Shown one piece after another: positions 26,788 to 37,697 of a DNA stretch of 64,000 nucleotides. This stretch comes from Luzula sylvatica. Its lineage: Eukaryota > Streptophyta > Magnoliopsida > Poales > Juncaceae. Location of the stretch: positions 14,098,393 to 14,162,392 of the forward strand of contig OX326960.1 in NCBI GenBank assembly GCA_946800325.1. Direction: 5' to 3'. The notes beneath the pieces are model-generated. The model saw only the letters and a list, made by a program, of their open reading frames with translations, was not told where the DNA came from and did no database searches. A program made the translations under genes and the position numbers. The stretch's first letter is position 1; every line of letters begins with the position of its first letter.

Positions 26788-28502
26788 ATCCCGCAACACG
26801 AGAAAAATATGGCCTTGAGAGTGTCCTCATCGATGAAGAGGTTTGCATAATAACAAAATAACTAATATTATTTAACAAGTAATAAAAAACTCCCTTTTCT
26901 CTTCATTATGCATAAATCTAACAAAAATAATTCATGATGCGCAGGATTGTGCTATTGAAGGAATAATAAAAAACGAGCATGCCCCCTACGTCGAACCAGA
27001 TATATCTGAAGGAAATGTGTATGATATCGGGGACTTTATTGTCCATCCGCAAAGAACCAAATATAGAACATTGGCAATATCCATATCACATTGAGCTCAA
27101 CAAAATGACGACCATCATCCCAAGACCGGGCATAGAACATATTCCTCATTCGTTTCTCGACTTCGTTCCGTTCGAAAGAATAAAAACAGACGAGATAGAT
27201 GGAAGGAAAATAATAGGTTTGTTCAATTTTTCTTCCCCTTCTATGAAATTATCAATAAGCAAACTCATAATATTAACATATGCAGATGTTATTGGAAAAG
27301 TCATTTACATCTGCAAACCACATGAAATCACAAAAGAAAACAGCACAAGCATGTGCGATATCAAAATAATAGACGAAAGGTACATCATAAAAAATAAAAA
27401 ATTCACCCGTGTCTCTTCTTCTCTGACAATAAGTTTTTAGGAGCCAAACTCTGCGAGTCTCGCTATGGGGAAAACATAGCGATGAAATGGACTCAGCTTC
27501 TCTAATTGAAAGATCAGAAACAACTCCTGTCCTAATTGCATTTAGCTCAGTTCATATCAAATTTTACAACGGTACACCTGTACTTCTCATCAAATAATTT
27601 GCGCATATTTAACTACTGCTCTGAAACCTCATAACAAACCATATTTTTCTACTGTCTTACTGACAGGTTATCATGTGAGCACATACTCAGGCACGCGTAT
27701 CTTAATCGATGAGGCTATTCCTGATTACAATAACCTCATTACAAAGTAAACACGCAAAAAAAAAAAAAAAAAAAAAAAAAAATTCAGTAAAACCACGCAA
27801 CAAAAATAAACTTAACTATTTCTTTTCTTCATGCAGATACGATGTGTCTCCCAAAAAAAACAATGAGCTCCCTTATGCAACAATCACAAAGAAAGAAAGG
27901 TTAGCAAATTGAACAAAACAGAATCACAAAATTAAACCACCAACTAACAAAAAATAATTTCATTTCGTGACACATTGATGATTCATAGATGCAAAATAAG
28001 GTTTTCGCATGTCTAGCAAAAATCAGACCAATCGACGTCCCTGCTGATTGGCAATACGATGCATGTAAAGACCACCACAGAAAAGTTAAGCTCATCGATG
28101 ATTTCTACTGCGAAACATGCCAAGGAATAGCCCCACAAATAATCCCGTGGTATGGACTGTTATAATCGAATATAAACGATGCCATTTGCTTATCTAACAA
28201 TTTTTCCCTCTTACCCATTGGTGCGAAACATTGATGATTCACAGGTACAAAGTAGTTGTTTTCATGAGTGACAATGATATTGACGAAATACGTTTTGTTC
28301 TAATAGGTTACCAGGCAGAAAAAGTCATTGGATGTCCGATAGAACAACTGACATCAAGTAAACAACCGGTTTACACTGTTCTCGAAGCAACATAAATGAA
28401 TTCACCGGAACGATGCACTAACCTCAAACCTCCCGCCGAGAAAGAACTAGCTTCCTCCATCAACCCCATTACCTCCCCCCCATCAGCTCCGTGCCTGTGG
28501 TC

Positions 28503-28590
28503 TAGGGATGTGAATAGATCGGGTAAAACCCGAACCCGTGGGTACCCGATCCGAACGGGGCGGGTAATATCCGAAAAAAATACACTATAT
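28503..28590 (+). mobile_element. Truncated left end of a hAT-A MITE
   Basis: Starts TAGGGATGTGAAT and continues with the ACCCGAACCCG motifs seen in the full copies at 44751 and 55968. Similarity fades after about 28,590 and no right end was found. Confidence 0.7.
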
Positions 28591-28599
28591 ATATTTTAC

Positions 28600-28919
28600 G
28601 ATAAAATTAAAAAATTATGTATTACAGCCTCCCAAAAATATTTGAAAATTTCTCACATTTACTCTTCCTAGATTACCTCGCCCCACTCCCCCCCCTTATT
28701 AATACGGGGAAAGATTCGTAGTGAGAATAAATACACATTTAATAATATTAGGAGTAAAGATTTACCAATAAAATTTATGATGACATGCATGCTTATCAGC
28801 TTGAAGATATTATTTGTTGATGTGATTTATTATGTGTGGTTTATTAGTGGATCTTACTGTGACTTTCATAATATATAAACAAGACATGCATAAAGTGATA
28901 TAAATCAAAAACAAAATAT
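28600..28919. other. AT-rich spacer, nothing recognised
   Basis: Contains a short C-rich patch (about 28,678-28,697). No gene or terminal repeat seen. Confidence 0.4.
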
Positions 28920-28927
28920 GACATATG

Positions 28928-29240
28928 CAAGGCGGGTCCATACTTTTTAAGGATCCGAAACTAATTTAAAAAAAAATTAATTAATTAATTACTACATGGG
29001 ACTAACATGTCAAATTTAATTGGGTGGTTTATTGGTTAAGACTCTTGTTTCTTTTTCCATATATCAAAAGTTCAAATTTTATCAGACCAATTTTTTCTTA
29101 TAGTTTCATTGTATTATGGAATTTTTTTTTTATAGTTCATAAGGATTCGAAATCATGATCTCTCACAAAATAAATAATTGCTGCACCAATAAATAACAAG
29201 AAATCCGAATTTCATGGGCCTTACACATGGGCCGGCCCTG
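28928..29240. mobile_element. hAT-like MITE (313 bp)
   Basis: Flanked by GACATATG at 28920-28927 and 29241-29248, an exact 8-bp target duplication. Ends CAAGGCGGGTCC and, in reverse complement, CAGGGCCGGCCC (9 of 12 match). It relates by its ends to the 1-kb element at 45218. Inside are two tRNA-like segments facing each other: TTATTGGTTAAGAC with AGTTCAAATT at 29,028-29,090, and minus-strand TTATTGGTGCAG with TTTCGAATCC at about 29,140-29,200. Confidence 0.85.
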
Positions 29241-29304
29241 GACATATGTACAAATTGTTATAAACTGATAAGATTGTTCGAATTATGGTTGCATATGGAC
29301 AATG

Positions 29305-29484
29305 GATGACAACAACCAACAAACAAAGATTATGATCCATATCAGTCTCTCGGAGGTCACCCAATCGATACAACAATGCGACATGTCGTTTCAAAAGATG
29401 ATAGCCAAGAATTCATTGACGTGCTTCGATGCCTCCCTCTTGAAGATGTCGACTAACTGCAATGATTTAATCAATATAATATGA
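29305..29484 (+). pseudogene. Partial inverted copy of the PMEI gene 3' half
   Basis: Encodes a close match to the last ~58 residues of the PMEI gene at 31147-31668 (shared ISLSEVTQSIQQCDMSFQKM and LLKMSTNCNDL) but on the opposite strand and without signal peptide, first cysteine pair or promoter. It is a stump of a duplicated and inverted gene, not a working gene. Confidence 0.85.
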
Positions 29485-29917
29485 CGAACACTTGCTAATT
29501 TGTTTTTGTTTTTGACATGACAACGTACTTTTAGTATTTTTGTGAAAGCGACTTACTCAAATTTATAAACGAATTTGGCCATTGTCTCATCTCTCTATTT
29601 ATATCCATTTAGGATTCTCCCTCCCCCAACTATCTAGGGAACAAAGATGATAGTTGAGAGAATTTTATTTAGGAAAAAACTCAATTATCGCTCATTTTTT
29701 TATATAATTTTCATAATTACCATCTTTATTTGTCAAAAACAAAAATCCAATTTTCAAAACTAACACTAAACTAACCCAAATGCACAACTAACACTTCCGG
29801 AGTTAACTTGACGAAAATAAAATAACTTTCTCCAAAGACTTGGCGAAAATGCTTAAAATAGATTTAGGTGTTGTTAACATTGATCAAATACAATTAGTAC
29901 GGTCAAAAATGCAAAGC
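29485..29917. other. AT-rich spacer
   Basis: A stretch around 29,785-29,850 (TAACACTTCCGG through GACTTGGCGAAAAT) weakly resembles 30,768-30,830. No gene seen. Confidence 0.4.
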
Positions 29918-30676
29918 CAGGATTTTGTATCCTCCATACTTATTGTATGTTTGACCTTGTGTACAGACCAAAATCCATTTAAACATTTTCATAAAATCCT
30001 TTGACGAAAATATATGTTACTTGTTTTTTTTTCTATTTATGTCTCTTTTGATGAGTTCAGAAAATTTAGTCATGTACATTATTAATTTATAAAAATAGTT
30101 GATTAGTCCCTTAGCCATATTATGAACTTCTTAATAGAGTTTTGTCTTCACTCAATTGTGACAATATCAATCGGTTCATGAAATCAGGTGAGTCTATTCC
30201 TTTTTCTTTGCATATTCTCTCAATCATAACCTCCACTTGCTCAAGGAGAGACACATGACTTCTCGAGATAAAGGAGCATGGAGTATTTGTAGATTAAGAT
30301 AAAGGTCGGAGAGGAGAGGAAATGACATCATTGACATTGCTGAAGGATTTAAGAAATATGAGCTAGAGTTTTGGAGGAATCGAAGATGAAAGAAAGTAGG
30401 AAAGGTGAAAAAGTGCAATGGTAAAAAAAACTAAAATAACTTGTGGTTTTGAACAATTTTATTTGTAGTGTCGAAATTATGTTTTGGGCTGTTAAAAGAT
30501 TTACAAATTTTGTATTTTAATAATTCCCGAATTGTCAATTTAGTTTTGTCAAGAGTAACAAAAAATCAATGAACATACACCTTTGTCATGCAACATAGCA
30601 AAAAGTGCTTAAATTGGAATTTGGATTATAAACAGTGGTTACATACAATCGGTACGGTAAAGGATACAAAATCCTG
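29918..30676. mobile_element. Possible DNA transposon with 16-bp perfect inverted ends
   Basis: CAGGATTTTGTATCCT at 29918 is repeated exactly in reverse complement at 30661-30676. A looser inverted match (ATTGTATGT) continues inward. I found no clear target duplication and no transposase, so superfamily is unknown. Confidence 0.45.
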
Positions 30677-31146
30677 ATTTATGTTACTTTCGTCGTGGCT
30701 AACATGATTTGTAGTGTTGGCCATGTTGATTATAATTTGGCACTGATTAGCAGACAAAATTCATTGTTAACACTTTCGTCGGTCTGTTTGGCGAAAAGTA
30801 AATTATTTTCGTCAAACAACTTGGCAAAAATTCTAGTTTTGCGAATTGAGCTTTTTTGGACTTAGATATAAAAAATAATAATCTTATTTAACAGTAACGG
30901 TGAAAAAATAGTGATTTTTAAATTTTAATTAAATATTATTTATAAATTTTCAATAACAAAATTCCAACAAAAATCTACTCAACCAAATAAAAAATAATAT
31001 TTTCCGACATCTTATAATTTTTACATCCAAACAAACTGTGAAATTACTAATTCAAAAACTTTTTTCTCCTCCACCTTATTATCCAATTCCACTCTACTAA
31101 TTCCAATCAATATGAAATATGATATCAACAAATTAGTGAGTGTTTG
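30677..31146. other. Spacer 3' of the PMEI gene
   Basis: AT-rich, no gene recognised. Confidence 0.4.
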
Positions 31147-31668
31147 TCATATCATATTGGTTAGATCGTTGCAGTTAGTCGACATCTTCAAGAGTGAGGC
31201 ATCGAAGCGTGTCATAGGATTCTTGACAATCATCTTTTGAAATGACATGTCGCATTGTTGTATCGATTGCGTGACCTCCGAGAGACTGATCTGGACCATA
31301 ATCTTTGTTTGTTGGTCGTTGGCATCGATTGCGCGTATGCAAACTCCGATCAAGTCGATGATGTTGCCATATAAGTGTCCACAAGATCTCAATGCATTGC
31401 TGATTACTGGAGGATACCTGCCACTAATCTTCGAAACGTTGGCCTTTGCGGAAGCAGCGCGTTTGGAAGTTGCGCGAAGGTGCATTTGTAAGACAGCCTT
31501 AGCGTCGATGACGCGAAACGAATTTGCAAAGCGAATCGAGGTGGAGGTGCAGAGTTTCGGGTCATGGGTGTGACTGCATACAGAGGAAACAGCTTGGGTC
31601 GATGACGCGAAGGACAAGAGCGGGGACGACAACAGTAGGAAAAGAACGAGTTGTGTTGACGTCTTCAT
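31147..31668 (-). CDS. PMEI-domain (pectin methylesterase/invertase inhibitor) protein
   Basis: A single-exon, 173-residue protein. Residues 1-25 form a signal peptide (MKTSTQLVLFLLLSSPLLSF), so it is secreted to the cell wall. The first disulphide hairpin has the typical spacing C-x2-T-x2-P-x2-C (CSHTHDPKLC, Cys31 to Cys40). Further cysteines follow in SCGHLYG, GVCIRA, QQCDMSF and TNCNDL. Length and lay-out fit the four-helix PMEI fold, which binds and blocks pectin methylesterases or acid invertases in plants. Which enzyme it inhibits cannot be told from sequence. A TATA box lies about 100 bp upstream. A partial inverted copy is at 29305-29484. Confidence 0.85.
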   Translation of the reverse strand: MKTSTQLVLFLLLSSPLLSFASSTQAVSSVCSHTHDPKLCTSTSIRFANSFRVIDAKAVLQMHLRATSKRAASAKANVSKISGRYPPVISNALRSCGHLYGNIIDLIGVCIRAIDANDQQTKIMVQISLSEVTQSIQQCDMSFQKMIVKNPMTRFDASLLKMSTNCNDLTNMI

Positions 31669-31768
31669 TGTATCTTTTGTAATTGATCTTGGTCTGGATC
31701 TCTCACTTCTTGGATCAAAGAGACTTGGACAGAAGTGCAGATGATTTGAAGGAAGGAAAGAGGGGTGG

Positions 31769-31778
31769 TATTTATAGA
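31769..31778 (-). promoter_or_regulatory. TATA box of the PMEI gene
   Basis: Minus strand TCTATAAATA about 100 bp upstream of the ATG at 31668. Confidence 0.6.
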
Positions 31779-31779
31779 A

Positions 31780-32479
31780 TTTCAGAGGATTCGAGACAGA
31801 CTAAATTTAAAACCTGAAACAGCCATGAGTTGTATCATTGTTTTTCGTTTGTCTAAAACAACACATATACATAAATTTACACGTTAGTCTCTTGATCGTA
31901 ACAAATAACTAAAGTTGGCTATATATTTTTTTATTGAAGAAATGATAAATATTGAGTACTCTCTGGCGACCTAAATTAAGTTTACTAGAAACCATTTTAA
32001 TCTATTTCAAACCGTGCAATATCAGAAAAAATATTAATATTTAATATGTTTAAAGAAGAATAAAGAATTTATTGGTACTCCATATGCCAATGATATCATA
32101 TCTTAGTTTGTTGGGTGTTAGAAACAAAAAAACTATATGTTGTGAGAAATTGTGGGTTCAAAATTCATTGACAGTAATGGATGAAGAACTACCAAACCTT
32201 CTCTTTTACTTATTTTTTTGTTTATTGGTATGTCATATATTAAATTCAAAGATGTGAATTTGTAACACTAATATTGATGTTTTAAATAAAAAAATATTAA
32301 TATGTTATTTGATAACTTTAGGACATCGAATGTTTAGGAAAAGTTATATCTGGTCATTTTTTTTAATTACCCCGGAATCATATTGTAATAAAAAAATATA
32401 TATTAATGATCATTTGAATATGCATTAATTAATAGTAATTCAACATTTTTTGTTATATATTACCGATTATTTCACATTA
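31780..32479. other. AT-rich spacer, nothing recognised
   Basis: Promoter-side DNA of the PMEI gene merging into AT-rich sequence without terminal repeats or conserved coding segments. Confidence 0.4.
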
Positions 32480-32880
32480 TAAAACTATGAAAATTACGGA
32501 GTTTTTTTAATTCTTTTTTTAAAACTAAGTATTTTATTCATTTCAGACATCAATTTTAAAATTTTATATAAAATATGGTAACAATTTTTTTTGATGGTGT
32601 TAAGACTTCATTTTTTGCATTTTTCAAAATTTTTGAAAAATATAAAATAACTGATGTCTGAAATTATGGAGTTTTTTTTTTTTAAAACATGAAAATATGT
32701 ACTTTCATAGATTTTGGCATTAATTTTTGAAAATCATTATGAATTTGTTTTTTTTCAGTGCTAGTCTTAATTTTTGCAGTTTTTGAAAAAAATTGAAATT
32801 AGCACGTGTTAGTTTTCAATTACAGAATTTTTTTGGGGAAAATATGAAAATTAAATATTTGGCTCGTTTGAAATAATTAG
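32480..32880 (-). repeat. Two diverged units of the 57-kb satellite, inverted
   Basis: Read on the minus strand, this stretch follows the order of motifs of the ~172-bp units at 57225-58260: TGCAAAAA..GAAGTCT.AACACC, ATCATATTTT, CAAAATT, then CATATTTT and CTCCGTAAT. Divergence is high. A local inverted pair TTTCAGACATCA/TGATGTCTGAAA is also present (about 32,543 and 32,653). Confidence 0.5.
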
Positions 32881-32905
32881 GAACTAAACAAAAGAATGAA
32901 ATATA

Positions 32906-33142
32906 TTGAGTGGTGAGCACAAGGAAGAAGCTTCGAGTTCGAGCGGAAAGGAGAACTATAGTGAAGTCAGCAGCTTGAATAAATCGAGTGGGGAGAAGAG
33001 AAAGAAGAGATCAACCGGTAACAATGTAAATCACGCCTTGAGTACAACGATAAAATACACGGATACACGTGGATTCTGTAATACCGATATTTTCGAGGGT
33101 GGAATACAAATCAAGATTTGGTTTAAATCCAGTATTTTATGA
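32906..33142 (+). other. Weak coding-like segment, unidentified
   Basis: A short open frame rich in Ser, Glu and Lys (GEKRKKRSTGNN) with no promoter, no recognisable domain and no splice context I can support. It could be a captured exon fragment; listed for completeness. Confidence 0.15.
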
Positions 33143-33930
33143 TCCATATCCACTAAGAAATACCCTTCAATGACTTTCAAGTTTTAAGTCTTTAGTAATA
33201 TTATTCTTTGAAATAGTTAAGTTCTGAGTAACATATGATTAATTGATGTTTCACCTTTAAATATATCACCCTCCTACCTCATCAATGATGATCTACCGGG
33301 TGTATTATAATTAATTTTACTAATACAATTTACAAATATTTTTCTAATTTTTACAAAAACGGACATATCTGCATATGATGGCATAGAAATAATCAATGGC
33401 AAACAATATATTAATAATTAGTTTTCTTTTTTTCTTCAAATTGCCCATAGGCTTCCATGTCATTAAATTAAAATCATTACATAATTCTTGCGTAAATATT
33501 ATTTCTATTTCCAAAAATAGCCCTGATCAACAGTTCGGTTTACAAAAATCTCAGATGGATCAATATTTTTAAAACTTTAGGACACCTAATTAACCTTGCC
33601 AAAAGTGAAGATTATTTTTGAAAATTCAATCAATTCAACCTGGCCAAGCAAACTCACAAATTAGATTATTCATGTAATGAACCTGCCAAAATTAAAAAAT
33701 AACCAAACAAAATAAACATAATTTATTAACCTAGAACATAATTTCAATTCAGTACATACCACAAAAAAAAACTAAATGTCACCATGTACACATGGAATAC
33801 AATACCACAGTACAATGTTCACACGAAGAAGAAAAAAAAAAAAAAAAAAAAAAAGCAAGAAATATCATATCACCTATACCATCCTCACCAACAAATTTTG
33901 CATCTAAACCCCTCAACTTCCCAAAATATC
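33143..33930. other. 3' flank of the CAND7-like gene
   Basis: AT-rich, with an A-run at about 33,827-33,854. No gene recognised. Confidence 0.5.
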
Positions 33931-33933
33931 ACA

Positions 33934-35268
33934 TCACAACTCAAACTCCTCCATCTTCAAAGCCTCGGCCGCAGCTTCTTCTTCATCATCATCAACAATG
34001 AAATAAGGGTTTCTACTTTCGGGTCTAAATTTATACCCAGTAAACACGTAAAAAGCAAGAGTGGCCAATTCTCCAGCCACCACACTGGTCCACAAGTACC
34101 GATACGAAGTAATCGTGACAAGCGCATAAACCACCACTCTTGTGAAATAAATGTAGCAAATTACTACCACGTAATATTGCCTAAACAAGGTTAATTTCAT
34201 TAAATTCACCGCTGCTTTGCCATCTGTCCGCGCAGCCTCTCTGAGATTCTTAATCGACCACACAATTGGGAATAAAATCGCGCAGCAACAAATCACGTCC
34301 ACTAATAGGAATATTTGTTTCCATGTGACCCAATCGCTCGCAAATGGACCCGATTCGTCGATTACTACTTGCGCGATGTTGGCTACGACTTGAAGAGGGA
34401 TCACCACCATCAGAACCTTCTTTTCTTTGTCTTGCAAGTAGGGTTTGAGGAATGACCAACCCGTACCGATTAGGACTATGAGGGTGAAGAGGGAAATTCC
34501 TTTCAAGAAGCTGAATATGTAGAAGAGCACGTCCCAGCCATGGGCGGTACCGGTACGCTCGATGTATGATTTGTCCTCTGCTTCTGCTACCAAGTTCAGA
34601 GCTTTTAAGATGAGTACTGCTAGCATGAAGTAATGGATGTGATACACTGCGAGGCGCTTTTTGAAAAGGACTGTGACCCAGATTGCACCGAGGCCGACAT
34701 ATATGAGGAATAGGACAAAGAATATGAAGGGTAATGCTGCAGATCCGGCAGATAGATAGATTCTTTTATCAGGTGATTGGGGATCGAGGTTGTACATTGC
34801 GGACGTTACGGACATCGAAACTTTCAGACTTGGTATGCAGTTTGCGAATACGAGAGTATACTGACCTGGATCTGAAACCTTGTAAGAGATCGAAAAGGAA
34901 CTAGATCTCGCATTAGATACGCCGGCGGAATTGGTAGGGGGGTGCAGACGATCAAACGTGTAGGCTAATTTCACCAGATCGGATTGCAGAACACAGGTGA
35001 TGTCGAGGTCCTGAAGCTGATGAAGAACGTGTACCCAAGCATCGAGAGTCGACAGAAAGAATCCGAATTGGGACAAATCAAGATCAGCAGAAGGATCGGA
35101 TAAGGAGATTGACGAAACGTTTAGCTCGAGTACTCCTTTATGGGTGAAGCCAAATTCATCGAACGGGATGATCGATCGTGCATCGGATTTCACGTTTGTA
35201 GTTCGGATCTCCGCCATGGAGAAGGGGAATAAAAGAAGAAAAACCAAGAAGACATAGCTGGTTTCCAT
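33934..35268 (-). CDS. CAND7: GPR107/CAND7-like seven-transmembrane protein
   Basis: An intact single-exon gene of 444 residues, the family's usual length. Residues 1-19 are a signal peptide. A lumenal domain (about 20-170) precedes seven membrane segments: ALPFIFFVLFLIYVGLGAIW, HYFMLAVLILKALNLV, LFYIFSFLKGISLFTLIVLI, MVVIPLQVVANIAQVV, FLLVDVICCCAILFPIVW, YYVVVICYIYFTRVVVYALV and VAGELATLAFYVFTGYKF. The tail is acidic (DDDEEEAAAEALKMEEFEL). Members are called candidate G-protein-coupled receptors in Arabidopsis; animal GPR107/108 work in the Golgi and endosomal retrieval, so a Golgi or endomembrane role is as likely as signalling. CAND6 and CAND7 are close paralogues, so the symbol marks the group rather than strict orthology. 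The start is the only ATG with the signal peptide. Confidence 0.93.
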   Translation of the reverse strand: METSYVFLVFLLLFPFSMAEIRTTNVKSDARSIIPFDEFGFTHKGVLELNVSSISLSDPSADLDLSQFGFFLSTLDAWVHVLHQLQDLDITCVLQSDLVKLAYTFDRLHPPTNSAGVSNARSSSFSISYKVSDPGQYTLVFANCIPSLKVSMSVTSAMYNLDPQSPDKRIYLSAGSAALPFIFFVLFLIYVGLGAIWVTVLFKKRLAVYHIHYFMLAVLILKALNLVAEAEDKSYIERTGTAHGWDVLFYIFSFLKGISLFTLIVLIGTGWSFLKPYLQDKEKKVLMVVIPLQVVANIAQVVIDESGPFASDWVTWKQIFLLVDVICCCAILFPIVWSIKNLREAARTDGKAAVNLMKLTLFRQYYVVVICYIYFTRVVVYALVTITSYRYLWTSVVAGELATLAFYVFTGYKFRPESRNPYFIVDDDEEEAAAEALKMEEFEL

Positions 35269-36030
35269 GGATTAACCAATCAAACCAACCTTGTTTCCGG
35301 TGAAGATTTCAACTTGGTACTGATGAACAAGGAGAGAAGGTGAAGGAAGGAGAGAAGTGGGGATTGGCGAATTTGAATAATGATAGCGTGAATCTAAGGA
35401 AATTGAGAAAAGAAAGGGGGAGATTCAAGAAGACGACTTCAGGAGTAGTTAACCGACAATATAACTTTTCCAAGGAGTAGACTACAAAATGTTCTAGTAC
35501 AAGGAAATAAGATGCAAAGATCAGATTAATTACTTTATCTGCCATTGATTATGAGTGAAATAATCTGTCCAAGCAGAGGGTATTTTTGGTAAGTTGTGGT
35601 TGACGAGTTGCTAGTGAAGTTCAGTGATGTGGTTATGCTGTTTTGTGAACGCTTTGAGATTCGTGCGGTGGATGGAATTAACGGTGAGAGATTTTATAGT
35701 TGAAATGTCTTTATAAAATAAGAACACCAAACATGTGGGCACTTAATTGTGCACACCAGTTAACAAAATTAATCACTTGATTAATCTTTTAATAATGCTT
35801 TCTGTAGATCTCGAAATATATATATTTGACTATCTTCTACTTGATGTTCAATTCTTTGACTTCTTTAAACTCAAAATATATCATACTTGCCCTTCAGAAA
35901 AAAATTACAAAATTAAAAATATATAAATATAAACTTAGTGCTACATATTTTTTTTCCTATTTATGTTATAAAATTAAATGTCAATATATTTAAATTACCT
36001 TTTTACTATTCATGTTAGAAAAAATAATTC
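35269..36030. other. Upstream region of the CAND7-like gene
   Basis: Purine-rich 5' UTR-like DNA next to the start codon (to about 35,430), then AT-rich sequence. I see no convincing TATA box. Confidence 0.4.
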
Positions 36031-36344
36031 AATGTCTGTCTGCTAAACTAAACTATAATTAACATGACACATTTAATACAAATTTAACAATTTGAGTTCA
36101 ATTTGTTTGATATTTTGTATGTTTTTTAGAAAGTAAATATTTGATAGGAAAAATATGACAGAAATTTTTTAATTTAATTACCAGACTAATTTAATGTCTT
36201 TCTGCTAAACTAAACTATAATTAACATGACACATTTAATACAAATTTAACAATTTGAGTTCAATTTGTTTGATATTTTGTATGTTTTTTAGAAAGTAAAT
36301 ATTTGATAGGAAAAATATGACAGAAATTTTTTAATTTAATTACC
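36031..36344. repeat. 162-bp direct tandem duplication
   Basis: The stretch from CTGCTAAACTAAACTATAAT to TTTAATTTAATTACC occurs twice with period 162 (36041 and 36203) and near-identity. Recent, non-coding. Confidence 0.95.
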
Positions 36345-36739
36345 TCCCATCTAACTTCATTTGGACCAAGGCCCAGGGCCAGAATACTTTTTTTTTTCTT
36401 ATTTTTTCTTGGAGGTGATATTTTGATTTTTGAGTGTATTTTTTATACAAAATGAGGATCTGTTAATTAGTAAATTAATTTTTAAAGAAGTCAATATAAT
36501 AGATTCTTCATGAAGTACCAAAACAAGAAAATTGAAAATTCTCGAGGATCATATTTAAATTAGTATAATGCTACCGATTTTGGCCTTCATTGGTTCGGCC
36601 ACGTCACCTCATAATTCTGAACCATTAGATCAAAATCGGACGGTCACAATTTGAATGGACACGGTTCACATGAGCCAAGAAATGCTAACATCACATGGAC
36701 CACGTGAGCCGAGTCTAACCAAAAATATTTCCCTGCCTC

Positions 36740-37010
36740 TTTTAATTACCCCTTTCTCTCTCTCTTCTTTCATTTTTCGCGACCCAGAAAATCGGGACGA
36801 AACCCTAGCCGCCGCGACGAAACCCTAGCTGCGATACGCCGGCGTCGACAGACTCCGGCGGCCAAACGCTGGCTACGCGGGACGAGGATGAAGCCAATCG
36901 GAAATCGCCATGCAGCCCCCTTCCCAGCCAAAGAGACGGCAGTAGGTACTGAGGTGCAATTTTCCCCCTTTTGCGTTGCCATTTCGTTGTTTTCTTTTTG
37001 TTCCTCATTT
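36740..37010 (+). pseudogene. Gene-like 5' exon, unidentified
   Basis: A C/T-rich leader with two GAAACCCTAG motifs precedes an ATG at 36888 giving MKPIGNRHAAPFPAKETAV and a possible donor at about 36,945. The abrupt GC rise within AT-rich DNA looks like a plant gene 5' end, probably carried inside the Helitron that ends at 39669. No later exon joins it convincingly. Confidence 0.3.
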
Positions 37011-37697
37011 TTTTGGGTTGTTTTTGCTACTGTGTTTCTCTTTTGATGATTGCATCTGTTAGTTTGGTCGATTCATGCCGATTTTGCCACCGCTTGGTCT
37101 GATTCGACCACTTCTTACATCATTTTGTTGTGTTGTGTTCTTTCTTACGTATTTTGCTGTTTAATATGCTCATTTTATACTTTTGGGAAGTGCATGTATT
37201 GATTTGGATTAAACTTTGTCGTGCTTTGACCACTATTTCATCTGGTACAAATTAAAATATGTTTGTTATTATTTCAGGTCAATTATACCATGAAGATATG
37301 TATTAATCGTTAAATAGCTCCATGATAAACAAAAGTTGTAGATTATTTGCTGACTTCAATCGAGGTAATTAAATCAATTCAGCAATTATTATCAGCCTAC
37401 TCTTACAATAATGCGTGTTTTTGCGAAGTAACCATGGTGGAAGACGAGTTCACGCGCCTTCCGTTGCGGCAAGCGAGGAACAACAGCAATAAAACAAGCA
37501 CATCAACAACGACGAAACCCTGAATGGATGAGTTTAGGCGCATTTCTCCTATTGCAAGGTATTGCGGCATTCTTTTTTTTTTTTTCAGTTGACTGGTTGT
37601 GCTAATTAGAATATTTTTATATTTGATAATTTAAGTTTCTTAAATTTGATAATTATTAACCCGAATATAATTTATTTTTGCTTAATTTTTAACAATA

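Larger units (their letters stand above)
20461..28394 (+). pseudogene. RPA1-like single-strand DNA-binding protein of the Helitron, split by Copia
   Basis: Replication protein A large-subunit homologues with OB folds are common passengers of plant Helitrons. Exon 1 (20461-20564) begins MPDEPKWTTLSLINENT and breaks at WEAMHP; the reading continues at 26793-26840 (ATREKYGLESVLIDEE) after a Copia element. Deleting that element and one copy of its 5-bp target duplication leaves one open frame. Later pieces: 26945 onwards (EGNVYDIGDFIV), 27103-27213 (IPRPGIEH, FVPFERIKTD), 27286-27410 (GKVIYICKPHE), 27444-27570, 27668-27748, 27838-27900, 27993-28149 (Zn-binding CKDHHRKVKL...FYCETCQG) and 28245-28394 (SDNDIDEIRFVLIGYQAEK). 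Frame breaks near 27091 and 27499 show decay even apart from the insertion. It sits 1.3 kb behind RepHel on the same strand, as expected for one Helitron. Confidence 0.85.

Noticed and set aside
30224..30865. Small frames on both strands in 30.2-30.9 kb
   Set aside because: Short, without family motifs, and overlapping the putative inverted-end element.
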